Shown: one piece after another, positions 26,086 through 37,975 of the stretch
How positions within the stretch are numbered: the first letter of the stretch is position 1
Layout of the letters: every line of letters starts with the position of its first letter
Assembly (NCBI GenBank): GCA_014529385.2
Contig: CM043967.1
Coordinates: 131,933,182-131,997,181 of the forward strand
Source: Adiantum capillus-veneris
Lineage: Eukaryota; Streptophyta; Polypodiopsida; Polypodiales; Pteridaceae
Length of the DNA: 64,000 bases
Direction: 5' to 3'
The notes under the pieces: generated by a model
Seen by the model: only the letters and a program-made list of their open reading frames with translations
What the model was told of the DNA's origin: nothing
Database searches by the model: none
Position numbers and translations under genes: made by a program

Positions 26086-29000
26086 ATGAGTAGTGACGAG
26101 GATGTGTGGTCGTCCAACCGAAACACCTATCTCTCAACAAGGATCTTATGTCCTTGTAATCAATTCAAGCATGCTGTGCAACGGACAAGACGCGTTTCTT
26201 TGCAGCACGTTCGCGAATTTGGCGAGTTTGATGCATCTATTATAGATCGAGTTGTTGCCAATTATAACTTGTCAGACTCTGACGCTGGCCAACAGGCAGC
26301 AATCTTGCAACCCAATAGACGTGTTCGTAGGCACTTTGGTCAAGCAGCATACATGAGGCCACAAGATGTAGCCTCTGACAACTCGAAGGATAATCATGCA
26401 GACCACATTCCCAACGAGGCAATGTTTGATCCTGAGATCGATGAAATGATCGAGACGATCATGGATTCAGAAAGGCTTATCTATGATGATATGAAAAGTC
26501 AAGCCGATAGGCCATTGTATGATGGAGCACATGTGTCTAGATTGAAGGCCCTCCTGGTTCTTCTCAACATGCAGACAAAGTTTGGATGGAGTCACACTAG
26601 CGTCACAACACTTTTTAGGTGATCTATTACAATGTGTTTACTTTAATAAAAAACTCTAGGTGTATAATTATCTGATAGATTACTTACACAAGTGTACCGC
26701 ATTTATTTTCACTGTGTACATTGCTCAAAGGGCACATACTACCAGCTAATAATGTGATGCCAGATTCTAGAGAAGAAGCAAGAAAGATCTTGCAAAACTT
26801 GGGGATGGATTACAATTCGATTCATGCTTGTCCTAACGACTACATTCTTTTCACAGAGGAATACATAGACATGGAGAAGTGTCCGAAATGTGATTCCTAG
26901 AGATATCGAGTAGATCTTCACGGAACAAAAATTCCACAAAGGTTTTGCGACATTTTTCTCTCCTTCCACGCATCAAGAATTTCTTTTATTGTAAGTCCAT
27001 GGCCGCCCTAGCATCATGGAATGAGGAGAATAAATCTTCGGATGGTGTGCTACGGATTCCTGCAAATTGTGCAGCCTGGAAACATATAGACAAAACATGT
27101 CCGGATTTTGCCAAGGAAGCTCAAACTTTATGCCTAGGCATGGCTATGGATGGCATAAATCCATTTGGTCAGAGATCAACATCTTACAGTGTATGGCCCA
27201 TTGTCATCATCAAGTACAACAGTCCCCCGTGGTTGACTACCAAGAAGGGGCACCTGTGGCTAAGCTTGATTGTGTCGGGCGATATAAAGTGAAGATATGG
27301 ATGTGTATCTTCGTCCACTATTGGAAGAGCTACAACAATTGTGGATTGGCATAGAAGTGGTGGATATGAGCCGACACACAGGTCGACGGAATGCTTTGAT
27401 CAGAGGAATTCTAATGTGGACCATGCATGACTATCCCGGACTAACAAAATGCTTCGGTGATTTACACTCAAACTCAAACATTGTAAATCTTGGTTTTTCT
27501 CAAGCTTATCTATTGTCATGTGTATACATGCAGGGCTTCAAACAAGCGGATACAAAGCATGTGTCACATGTGGACCTAGACTAAATGCACGTCAGGCGCC
27601 CTCATTTAAGAAGCAAATCTACAAAGGTCATCAAGTGTATCTTCCAGAGAATCATGTGTTACGCGACGGCTTTTTGGGAAGAGAGCCACCGAGGATGTTT
27701 GCACAAGCATGGTTAGAGCAGAAGAAGATGTGTGATGACGGTTTGCCCCCAGGGATAAAGAGACTCTCTCTATGGTATTAGTTACCATATTGGCCCCGAC
27801 TCATGATCAATCACTTGCTCGATCCAATGCACATATTCAAGAATGTGGGTAATCCGCTATGGCACCATCTGACCGGCAAGAAAGATACTTTGGGAGCCAG
27901 GGTTGAACTTAGAAATGTGGAATGTATGGAGCAATATTGGCTATAGACAGCATCCGATGGATCAATAAAACTCCCTAGAGCTCCATGGATTTTGACAGGA
28001 GCCCAGGAACGCAAAGTAAAAGAGACCATTTGATCTGTGCAGACCGCCACTGGCGTAATGCACTCGCTCTGAACGTGTTTCACTAAAGAAGGAAAGCTTA
28101 CCGGTTTGAAGTCACATGACTGACATAAAATGTGTCAGGTATGTTTAAAGTGGAATGTATCATAGTGGGAATTGGGTAACAAATTCGTGTGTGGACTTTA
28201 ATATCATTGCAAGATGTGTTTTGTAGTTTATTTTACCGGTGGCCATTGAGGGATGTTTGTCCCCTGATGTCCGTAACACAATCTACAAACTTGTGAAGTT
28301 GGTGCAATGGATCTCACAAAAGGAGACCAATGTAGACTCCATACCATTCGCCAAAATAAACGTTGTAGAGGTTGTGTGCATGTTTGAGAAACACTTTCCT
28401 ACTACCATGCTAACCATTTAGGTGCATCTTCTTGTTCACATAGTTGATATGGTGGAAATAGCTCGCACAGTAAATTCCAGATGGATGTTCTTTTCAGAAT
28501 GTTTCATCAAAACACTTAAGGGATATGTGCGTCAAAAGGCACGTCCAGAAGGTAGCATGGCAGAAGGTTGGTTGGTATCAAAGTCCCTAGTTTAGACGGA
28601 TTTGATAAATCCCAGGACATGCTATGGTGAACCATAGATGATGAGCACATATCTAGGATTTTCATGTGCAATCTCGGTGTTAAGAAGAAGATGACGAAAG
28701 AGGCTAAAATCAATCGTTTTTGCATGCTTCACAATCCAGTGATGCAAAAGTGGACTTCACAATGTGAGGATGCAAAGCAAGAGCAACAAAGGGCACGGAT
28801 CGAGTGGAGACGGGGAAGACAACTACAGATGCATTATCTAGCAGGTCTGGAGAGCCTAACAACATTCATGAGCTTAAGATAGTTGCACAACCAATTGAAA
28901 AGCGCACAATAGTGCGGTGAAGAAGTGATTGAGGAGGAGTGGGAGTACTCTTGGGGTTGCACGACCAAGGTGAGTTTGCAATGTACGACTAGTGACTTTC

Positions 29001-29620
29001 TAGATGTTTGAACGGCCACTCATAATCTTTGTTGGTTGTATTATAAGTCATACACAATATCATGGTGTAAAGGTCGACATTTTAGGGTGGAATGGATCGA
29101 CAAAAAGCGTTTTACTCAAGATTGTGGAATCATGGCAAAATTTGAACAATCTAGTCGACGAGGGTCCTCTGATGCAGTGGTGGTGGAACTCACTTACTTC
29201 GGCATGCTTCAAGAGATTTTGAGGATCAATTATAGAGGATTTTTTATCGACTTGTTCAACATGCAATGGTTCAAGATAAACATGGAGGGTCGCAACGCTA
29301 CTGTGCGCAGAGAAGAGTCTGGTTTCCTTGAGGTGGATTCAACTAAAAAATGGACCGACCTAAGAGACACTTTCTTACTACCCGAGCATTCTAAACAAGT
29401 AAGTTATGTACTTGGAAGCTATTCAATTTTAGAAGTTGTGTGCTTGGAAGCTCTCATGTAAGTTATGTGGCTCTGGCAGGTGATATTTCATCCTACAAAG
29501 TCTGCATCAAACTGGTGGTACGTCATAGAGGTAGCCCTTCATAGTGCACAGATGTATGAGGGCTACCATGTGCCAATCACAATGGCATCAATGGAGGAGA
29601 TTGGAGAAGATGCTTAGTCA
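26086..29620 (+). pseudogene. CACTA TNPD-like transposase remnant
   Basis: Begins MSSDEDVWSSNRNTY at 26086. The first 178 codons include a CPCNQF motif of the N-terminal transposase-associated type and an upstream-helical stretch ending LLVLLNMQTKFGWS. After an intron-like gap near 26622-26750 it continues NVMPDSREEARKILQNLGM and CPNDYILF (Transposase_21 type), then VDMSRHTGRRNALIRG near 27360. A DUF4218-type stretch lies at 28240-28560 and a DUF4216-type stretch (FRVEWIDKK, 29080-29110) up to about 29620. Many stops and frame changes lie between, so no functional transposase can be made. Domain names are from memory of the family. Confidence 0.78.
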
Positions 29621-31410
29621 AAAGCCACTGAGGTGGTGCCAGACGAGCATCAAGCTGCTACTCTCTATGGGGTGCATGCAGAGGATCTACAAAATGAAAT
29701 GGAGGACATCTACGTAAACGGAGAGCTCTATATAGATATAGGGAGTTATGTTGATGTGACGCGACACGAGAGAGCGAAATACATTGATATTAAATAAAGA
29801 ATATACAGAGTACGCAGAGTAAACAGATGGAAATAAAGAGTCTGTATGGATACAAAGTAATCATTACAAAAAGAGCATAGCTCGTTTCATAACCTCCCGA
29901 CCACCCCCGAGCTATCTCAATCACACTCTCACTCTCAATCTCAATCTCAATCACAATCACACTCTCAATCTCAATCTCTTGATGGCAACAATCATAATCG
30001 GAATCGCAACACGATCACAATCTCAACATCATGACATCTTGCACAGATCCTGTCCTCTACAAAATAGCCAAAAGAACATACTCGTGCAACCAAATCAACA
30101 TGATAATCAAATTCAAAACATCATTTTCTACCATCATAAAAGAGTGCAATCACTTCTTGATTGGATGAAACAAAAGAGATATTACCTGTGTATATTTGTT
30201 TGTAAGTTAATCTGTTGCTGCTTGTAGGCTGTCCTGCTGCTGCTGACAATTTGTTTCTGTCATAACTTTGTTAAACAAAATCAGAATATAGACTTCCAGG
30301 TACTCAAAACGACGGGAAGAGGTCTGGTCTACAAGGCAACGTAGACAGAATTGCAAAAAAACGTCTTTCTTTGGCTGAAAATGTAACTTTTAGGTCACGA
30401 CTCTCAAAAACCTTGTTTCCACTACTTTTTCAACTTATTTTAAGCCTAACCATGCATTTTAAGCTAAAACACATAAATATAAAACATTGATATTAATAAA
30501 AACCTCAATATTAACTACGTTTTTATTATACTGTTCATAAACAGACTACCTGCTGTTGTTCATTAATCTTTATCAAAATATGTGTTCGGTGTATTATTTA
30601 AAAAGAAGAGAGTATATTTTCTCTCTTAATATCTTAAACTCATTCATGTAAACTCTCTCTAATAGACTATTCAACAATTTTTCAAATCGTGTTAAACGAA
30701 AGATATGGTCTACTACATTCTTTTCGACTATAAGAACTTCAAAATTTAGTCCTATTACAGCTGAGCTATGCGAGGATGAGAGAGAGACCTCTTAAAGCCA
30801 TAAACTTTATATTTGAACAATTTTGCTCTGTTTTATAATATATATTGTATTCACGTGGCTATACTTGAGGAATTTAAATTGTGTTTAATCGTCATTGCAT
30901 CCACTCCGGGTACGTATACTCCAGGTATGTTCTCCAAGAAAGGACACTCCTCTGTGTGTCGTGAAAGTATGATATGCCGATGAGCACTGTGCTATGAGTG
31001 TGATGGAGACTGAGGCTGTAGTCGCGAAGGAGGTGATCCGTCTCTGCTCATAGATGTTGCTCGTCCCTCCACTAGATTTAGTTGATTGGATGAAAGAGAC
31101 GCTAAGAAGCACTACTATTTCTTCTTAGCATCTCTTTCACCCGATTAACTAGATCTAAGGGAGGGGCGAACAACATCTATGAGCAGAGACGGATCACCTC
31201 CTTTGCAATTGCAGCCTCAGTCTCCATCACACTTAGAGCGCAGTTATTTTACAAGATACATAGAATGCACATGGAAGACAAATTCACAAGAACTTCATAG
31301 TAATTTCTCTACACAGGAATCCCTCCCCCTTTATGAGTCCTCTCTCTCTCTCTACTTGTCCATGTTTTCTTCTCCATTCAATATTAAGATTAAATATTCG
31401 TGTATTTAGT
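29621..31410. other. CACTA intergenic region
   Basis: AT-rich, between the two CACTA genes, with a TCAATC-type microsatellite (about 29921-29980) and a long hairpin (31000-31230). Nothing else is recognised. The 76-codon ORF at 31179 overlaps the hairpin arm and is not supported. Confidence 0.5.
31000..31230. repeat. Inverted repeat, 110-bp arms, 11-base loop
   Basis: Left arm 31000-31109 and right arm 31121-31230 are reverse complements at roughly 88-89 % by eye; loop 31110-31120. Most mismatches are transitions, which would still pair as G-U in one RNA strand. It lies upstream of the TNPA-like gene. Confidence 0.85.
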
Positions 31411-32710
31411 GCAGGTATGGATGATGATGAGTTTCTTTCTTCTTTGTCACCATAGCAGAGGTAGTGGTACGAGGATCGTCATCGCTCTGGAGCACCATCA
31501 CGTCATTCTACTCCTTTAGCGTCTCCCTCTATTTTGGAGCATTCAGCACACTCTGAAGCTTCGATGTCAACGAGACAATCTTCACACTCGTCTAGGCACC
31601 GACACTCTAGTGGTGGTGGCGACGATTGTTGTGGGGATGCCGACTTTGATGCCTTAACACCACCTCGTGTTCGACGAGGATCTTTACGTTCCCCTTCTTT
31701 TCCCGTCCCCACATCCGCCACGACATCACCATCTATGCCAGGTTTTGCACGGCTATCGGCCGTTCTTGGCTACACACCACTACCTACTCCTCCGAGATTC
31801 ACCCCACTTGACACTCCTTGCTTCGAGGTCCAGACTCCAGTGGAGACACCTAAGGTCCGTACCCCCCCATTGACACGCCCCTAGAGACCCTTGCCGGGAC
31901 ACCCAGGTTCATGTGTCACAGGCGAGAAGGCTTGCCATACTCCGTCGACTTCAACGGTGGCATCATCTGGGATCATGAAGACAAGAAGGTGATCTTGCAC
32001 ATGCGTGATCTTTTCTCTCAAGTGTTTAGACATTACATACTAAACACCTGGAGTGAAGTACCAAGTGAATTAAAAGATAGAGTCATCAGCATGCTGCATG
32101 ACGAGTTTCTCGTGTCAACACGAGATGACCGCTTCAATGAAGACCTGATGAAGGTTCGAATGCACGAATACTGCAAGCAAAAGCGTTCTGAAGTGTAAAA
32201 AGCAATAAAGCATGGGTGAAATTGGCTGGCCAAAGAAGATTGGAAGAATGCAAAGTGAGCAGCACGCAAGAATCCTGACAAGTAGAAGCAACAAAAGGAG
32301 GCAGCCAAAGCGCGAGTAGAGGCAGGGAGATTGCACCACTTGGGGAGCGACGGGTGGGCATCATTTCAGGCCAATTTTGTAAGTGTTTTTGCATTGCTCT
32401 TCAGGCTTGGTAGTTACTTTTATTTGTACTTTTAAATTCTAACATAATGGATTCTTTGTATGTTTTGAATAGTGGTCGACGACAGTCGTGACCCCACACC
32501 GTACGAGCACGAGTATGTAGGCAGAAAGGGCTTAAACGCTCTGATAGACATTTTGAGTTCTCGCGGTGGCATGGTTAGTATTAGGGTTTACTCTTTTCTA
32601 TTTGTTTTGATGTTTTGTAAATTATATGTTTATACTTATAAAAAGATGTCTTTTTTTTTTGGTAGAATTTGACAGATACACTGCTTGGACACGATGAGAC
32701 GTCTGATTAG
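31411..32710 (+). pseudogene. CACTA TNPA-like gene remnant (Ptta/En/Spm)
   Basis: Starts MDDDEFLSSLS near 31416, then stops. A Ser/Pro/Thr-rich stretch follows (31534-31884), then a plant transposase Ptta/En/Spm type segment (31911-32198; IIWDHEDKKVILHMRDLF, WSEVPSELKDRVISML). A last piece around 32472-32580 (PYEHEYVGRKGLNAL) follows an intron-like AT-rich gap. Such a second gene downstream of TNPD is usual in CACTA elements. Stops make it inactive. Confidence 0.65.
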
Positions 32711-33081
32711 AAAACATCAGTCTAGTCGTAGCTAGATAGCATTAGTTTCCTTTTGTCATAGCGAATGTATAATGAGATGACGTGTATACGTCTTTTTGTA
32801 ACTATTGAAAAACCATGTATATTTTCTCAATAATGACAATGGTGTTGTAACTATTACATTTGCAAAGCTTAACAATCAAGTGATTTTTCCTATGATGTGT
32901 ACAATTGTCATTGATTTACTTTTATTAGTTTTTTTTGTCAGTTTTGTATCTTTATTCTGCAAACAATACTATGGATGATGGAGTTAATGGTTATATTGTC
33001 TTGTGGGTGACTACTTTGGGTCTATACCTTGCACTTTCTTTCAAAGGTGAATCTAGGCTTATCTTGGATTTATTTAGGTTT

Positions 33082-33086
33082 ACTCT
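33082..33086. repeat. Target-site duplication ACTCT (left)
   Basis: ACTCT here and at 34605-34609 flank the small copia element exactly. Confidence 0.85.
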
Positions 33087-33277
33087 TGTTGGGGTATAAA
33101 GCCCATGTGGTCGCCCAGGTAAGTGGGCGGGCCGCCAGGTATGTACACATATTCTTTTGTAAAAACCTAATAAGAACTCACTATGCTCTACACATTACAG
33201 TTGAGCGAGTTCACCATATCGTCGTGCTCTTCTTCCCGCACTCTCTCTCACATCGCACTTCCGCTCGTACTCCTTCA
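33087..33277 (+). repeat. 5' LTR of small copia element
   Basis: 191 bp, nearly the same as 34413-34604, which differs at a handful of bases by eye. Confidence 0.88.
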
Positions 33278-33330
33278 ACTGGTATCAGAGCTCAGATCGA
33301 GGCTCGGGGCAGCACTGCAGGAGGCTAGAG

Positions 33331-33690
33331 TCACCAGCTCATATTGGAGTGAAATTTGACAAGCGAAAATGGAACACTCAATGCCTTTCCCTTCTCCATA
33401 TTGAAACGTTGCAAAACCTTGTCAATATACTCTGTTTGAGATAACCAAATCAACTTCTTTGATCTATCTCTCTCAATGCACATACCAAGTATATGACTTG
33501 CCTCACCCATGTCTTTCATGTCAAACGATTTTGCCATCTTTGACTTCAAAGCTGAAATTTCTTCCAAGTGCTTGCCAGCAATCAACATGTCATCCACATA
33601 CAAAATAAGGATCATCCAACTACCATCCTTAGCCTTCTTTGTATATAGACAGTGATCAAACTCACTACGTTTGTAGCCTTGAGAAAGCAT
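33331..33690 (-). pseudogene. Copia RT fragment, inverted
   Basis: A 119-codon piece on the minus strand holding the catalytic LYVDDMLIAG motif of copia RT (about 33575-33605) and the following SKMAKSFDMKDMGEASHILGM and TEYIDKVLQRFNM stretches. In a normal copia element it would lie directly upstream of RNase H on the same strand. Here it points the other way. Confidence 0.85.
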
Positions 33691-33738
33691 AAACTTGTAG
33701 AATTTATGGTACCATGCCCTCGGTGATTGTTTTAAGCA

Positions 33739-34323
33739 GTGGGAGTAGTAAGTCGATACATGTCAAACCCATGCAAGAAACATTGGGAGGCAGTGAAAGG
33801 AATATTGAGATACCTGAAAGCTACAAAGAGTATGCGTATATGCTATGGGAGTCAGGAGCTAAGTGTAAAGGGTTTTACAGACTCAGATTATGCAGGTGAA
33901 TTAGACAACCGAAGGTCTACGTCAGGGTATGTCTTTACATTGGCTGGTGGAGGAGTATCATGGCGTTCTAGATTACAAGATTGTGTTACTCAATCTACTA
34001 CAGAGGCTGAATATGTTGCATCATCAGAGGCATGCAAAGAATCAATTTGGCTTAATCGACTAGTAACAGATTTGGGAATCAAAGAAGAGATGCCTGTGTT
34101 ATATTGTGATAGTCAAAGTGCTATACAATTGGCTCGCAATCCAGTTTATCACTCAAAGACAAAGCATGTGGATGTGAAGTATCATTTCATCAGGGAAATG
34201 CTCGAGGATAAGCAACTTCAGCTTGTCAAATTTCACACCACAGAAAATCCTGCTGATCTACTTACAAAAGGACTTCCCTCAGAGAGCGTTGCGTATTTTC
34301 GCAAGCAGTTAGGTGTAGGGTAG
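33739..34323 (+). pseudogene. Copia RNase H fragment
   Basis: A 194-codon open piece with the copia RNase H signatures: KGFTDSDYAG, RRSTSGYVF, STTEAEYVA, CDSQSAIQLARNPVYHSKTKHVDV and the closing NPADLLTKGLP. It is intact from the start of RNase H to the pol end at about 34323, 90 bases before the 3' LTR. Without the rest of pol it cannot work alone. Confidence 0.85.
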
Positions 34324-34412
34324 TACATCACTTCTCTACATCTCTTGTATATTAGCTTGTATAGTAGCTTCTCTCACACTTAAAGTACCACATTGGACTT
34401 TAAGTGGGAGGT

Positions 34413-34604
34413 TGTTGGGGTATAAATCCCAATGTGGTCTCCCAGGTAAGTGGGCGGGCCGCCAGGTATGTACACATATTCTTTTGTAAAAACCTAATAA
34501 GAACTCACTATGCTCTACACATTATAGTAGAGCGAGTTCACCATATCGTCGTGCTCTTCTTCTCGCACTCTCTCTCGCGTCGCACTTCCGCTCGTACTCC
34601 TTCA
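34413..34604 (+). repeat. 3' LTR of small copia element
   Basis: 192 bp. Preceded by a polypurine tract and followed by ACTCT. Confidence 0.88.
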
Positions 34605-34679
34605 ACTCTATTATTGAAACATTCAATATGGTTGATGGGTGAATGCCTTGCCACCAAAAAATTTTGCTCTCGGGCATGG

Positions 34680-34925
34680 CTATAAGCGTCGCTATATAAG
34701 GCTCTGCAATGTCTCTATGAGTGTCGCTATAGGTAGCATGTGAGCGCCGCTATATGCATCGCTATAAAGCGATGAGTATAGTGATGCATATAGTGACGGT
34801 TATAGCAACGTTCCCATAGTGATGTTATTTGCGACATTCTTAGCGATGCCGGAGAGTATAAAAACCCAATGTATTTCCGTTGCTAAAAACGTCACAAGTG
34901 CACACAACCTCTTGCAGTGTTAGTG
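34680..34925. repeat. CACTA right subterminal repeats and terminus
   Basis: Repeated GTCGCTATA, TATAGTGA and GCATCGCTATAA motifs, ending in GCAGTGTTAGTG. The next base resumes LTR sequence of the 26-kb element. Confidence 0.6.
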
Positions 34926-37671
34926 TAGGACTCTTTTCTTGGAAGCCAAGCTTCTTCTTAGAGTCTCTAATCGCGCATCAAAATCCGTGTCCGCAAGAAA
35001 AAAATAAAATAATTTTAAAAAAAGGCCGCAAATATGCACGAACTTGTCTCTCCTTGCTCACTCTATTCTAGGCTTGTGCTTTTGGTCTTGAGAGCCTATA
35101 TAAAGACCTCACTTCCTTCACTTTGGGTACACATAGATACACTCTCAGAGGCAGAAGCTCTCTTGCCTTGACGTCAGAATTACCTATCTATTATACGGAG
35201 TGGTGCAATCTCTTCATCACCATCTCCATAAGCTCTTCTCTCGAGAAGAAGAAGAAGAAGAAGGATACTCTCTCTCTACTTGCTTATTATCTTCTCTCTC
35301 GTTTCGCGGTGTACGCGCTCTCCATAAGCTTTCGTGGCGGATACCTCTACGTAGCTCTCATCATCTCTCTCTTGCGGCAAAGCAAGAAGCCTTTCAACAA
35401 CCCCAAATCGATTCTAAAACACGGTGAGAAACTCTAAACTCCATACTCATCATCTCTCTCTCCCACTCTGTAAGTTTTTCTACGTAGTCACCCTCTCGGT
35501 GATTGTTCATTCGCATACGAGTGCATGTATGGATTAACCAAGTACGTCCAAAGTTGCCCCATGATTATTTCATCAAGTTTAACATGCTGATTTATGCACA
35601 TGATGCATTTATGATACGTACGTGCATAAAAAGTGCTTTTTGTTTCAAGTTATAGAGGCAGTAGGAATACTATTTTGGTCATAAATCACAAACCGTTATG
35701 AATTAGCCAAAACCCTTTATACCAGAGACAAAACATATCATTTAGAATATTTTCTCTCTTAGGTTTCATGTGAAAAAAATGCACAAACTAAGAGATATGG
35801 TCAAAAAACAGATGGCTGCCCATTACAACCAAATTTTTTGACTTTAGGCTCCTTGGAGAACCACTATATAGATTCACCGGATGGGCAAACTTACTTAACC
35901 AATTGAAAAGCTTGATGAAACTTGATGATAAATGAATTTAGATCTCCATTATCGCTTCGGGAATTCAAATTATTAATCACTCTATTATCGGTTTTACCTA
36001 CACGCATACGAGTGCTATCAAGGGGGGATACCATATGACATCGTGAGTTAACCGAGTCGTTTTGATATGTTTTATGGTTTGATTTGGTGAGTTGATTTAA
36101 ATTATTAGATGACCATAAACTTATGTGGGAGTATATGGTTAAACATCCCGAACCGCATAGGCAGATATGAATAAAGTGACTCTCTTTCGGGGTTACTATT
36201 TGTTGTGTGAGTACCGTATGGTCAAAGTGACGTGATGGAGTGATAGTTTATATTATGGAGTTGAACTTGATGCGTTGTTTTGAGGTCAAAAACTTTCATT
36301 TTCATGTTTTGCATGCTTCCAAAAATGTCATTTTTCTTTTTTGCATGTGTGAAGTTCTGGTTTATGGTTGACCTAAAGGTCGGAGTTGTTTTGCATCATT
36401 TTTATGGTGTTGGAATGTTATCATATGATATATGGGAACTCATGGATTGATGTGGATGCCTCATATGAATGGTTATGACTGCTTTCCACCCTTATAAGTC
36501 AAAACCAGCTCTATGTGCTAGAGTGGTGAAGTGTAGATGTGATGCATCAACTTTGCATGGTTGGAAGTTGTCAAAATTTGATTTTTATATCATGATTAGT
36601 TTCTGGTCGGACTTTTTTTATGCATGAAAGAATCTCGTCTTAAGGGTAACATGTGTGTAGACTCCGATTGATTGCAGGAGATGGGTCAAACTCCAAGTGT
36701 GGGAGTTCGTTTAGTGTGATTATGAATTATGGTTAAGGGTTGAATTCCCTCATGGATTATGGTTGAAATTTTATGGTGGAATCCGGTGTGGCTTATGGTT
36801 TTTTTTGGATTCGGTTATGCTGCCAAAATTTTTGCAGCCACGTTGTGTTCTAAAGTGGTTATGCAGGATTGGTCGTGCCTCACCCAAAGGGTGAACTGCT
36901 GACTCGTGTGATGTGGTTGGATTATGGTTTATGATTTTTTTTGGATTGCATCATGAGGTGATCAAGATGGTTTATGGTAGATATGTAAGGGTAGACAGCC
37001 TGTACAGTCTAACTCTTTGGAAAAGGATTGTTTGTGCATCTGGGAAGTGCTATTGTGATTGGACTCATGTGTTATGTTTCTCATGGCAACGTCGCTATAA
37101 GACTAGGATCATCTACATCGCTTAGTCTTAGACTAAAGGGTCACTAACCTGGGGCTTTGTTGGATCGAGGGTGTTGCCTAGGTCTTCTTATTTTTGTTAG
37201 GCTCATCAACACGGTTATTGCATCGGGGATTTTGCCTTCGCTTTGTCTAAACACCCGGTGATGGGCATCGAAGAGGCATGGCACCTAAATTGGTATGGTT
37301 GGCATTGATACCCTACCACGTGCTGGTATTTGGGATCCTTTCAGAGCTCGGGTTCATGGAGGGAGGCAAAGCGGCCTCAGCCTATGTTTGGCTCAGGTAG
37401 GTTGGAAGTGTTTTGGCTCGCTCCCGACGAAGTGAAATTCTCTCTGTCCGTAGTAGAGCGGAAGTGGATGGGTGGACCGGTCGATCCCTACACATGGTCT
37501 CGTGCTCTTCTAGTTGTTTTGTCATAAACATTTGATGTTATGGTATACCCAGATTTTGTCATTGCATTAATACATGGTTACCTATTCCATTTGGATGGGC
37601 ATTTAAAGATTCTACGTTGTGATCGTCTCATGTTTCTATGCACTCTATTTCATCCTCCACTATACTCTCTC

Positions 37672-37702
<31 letters not shown>

Positions 37703-37970
37703 TCCCTCAACGCGGTGTACACATATATTCACCCTCCACTATGTTATATTTTTCTTGAGTACGCTTTCATTCATGATAACACACATTCAGGGGTAGCACT
37801 AGTCGCTAGGGTACCTCTGGATGTAGTCCGGCTCAAGGCCTAAACTCCATGCTTGGTCGGGTGTGTTGAGGACTCCTCCCCTATGCAAATGCTTCTGCAA
37901 CTCTGATGTATATTAAAAATTGTATAAAAGTATATTTTTTGCATGGACCCTTGGGGAGGGGTATTTCTCA
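34926..37970 (+). repeat. 3' LTR of the 26-kb element (5' truncated)
   Basis: Matches the 5' LTR from 12101 onward, lacking its first 300 bases, which should lie left of the CACTA element but are not found there. Contains the TATATAAAG motif near 35096, a GAA run at about 35245 and a CT run at about 37668-37702. Short ORFs match those in the partner LTR and are not genes. Confidence 0.8.
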
Positions 37971-37975
37971 ATTGT

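Larger units (their letters stand above)
33087..34604 (+). mobile_element. Rearranged small Ty1/copia element
   Basis: LTRs of 191 bp (33087-33277) and 192 bp (34413-34604), both TGTTGGGGTATAAA...CTTCA. A Met primer site TGGTATCAGAGC lies at 33280-33291, a polypurine tract AAGTGGGAGG just before 34411, and ACTCT duplications outside. The 1.13-kb interior lacks gag, protease and integrase. It holds part of RT in the minus orientation followed by RNase H in the plus orientation. Confidence 0.88.
24140..34925 (+). mobile_element. Decayed CACTA (En/Spm) transposon
   Basis: Supported by two decayed genes of the CACTA type (TNPD-like at 26086-29620, TNPA-like at 31411-32700). Short subterminal repeats built on TAGCGAC/GTCGCTA occur in inverted orientation near both ends (24150-24290 and 34680-34880). 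A right terminus GTGTTAGTG ends at 34925, followed by TAG, the base triplet also present in the uninterrupted LTR copy at 12098-12100 (3-bp duplications are usual for CACTA). The left CACTA terminus is not found and the left boundary given is only where subterminal repeats begin. A copia element (33087-34604) sits inside. Confidence 0.7.

Noticed and set aside
29979-30227. 82-codon ORF in the CACTA intergenic region
   Set aside because: Starts in a TCAATC microsatellite and shows no domain or codon pattern of a gene.
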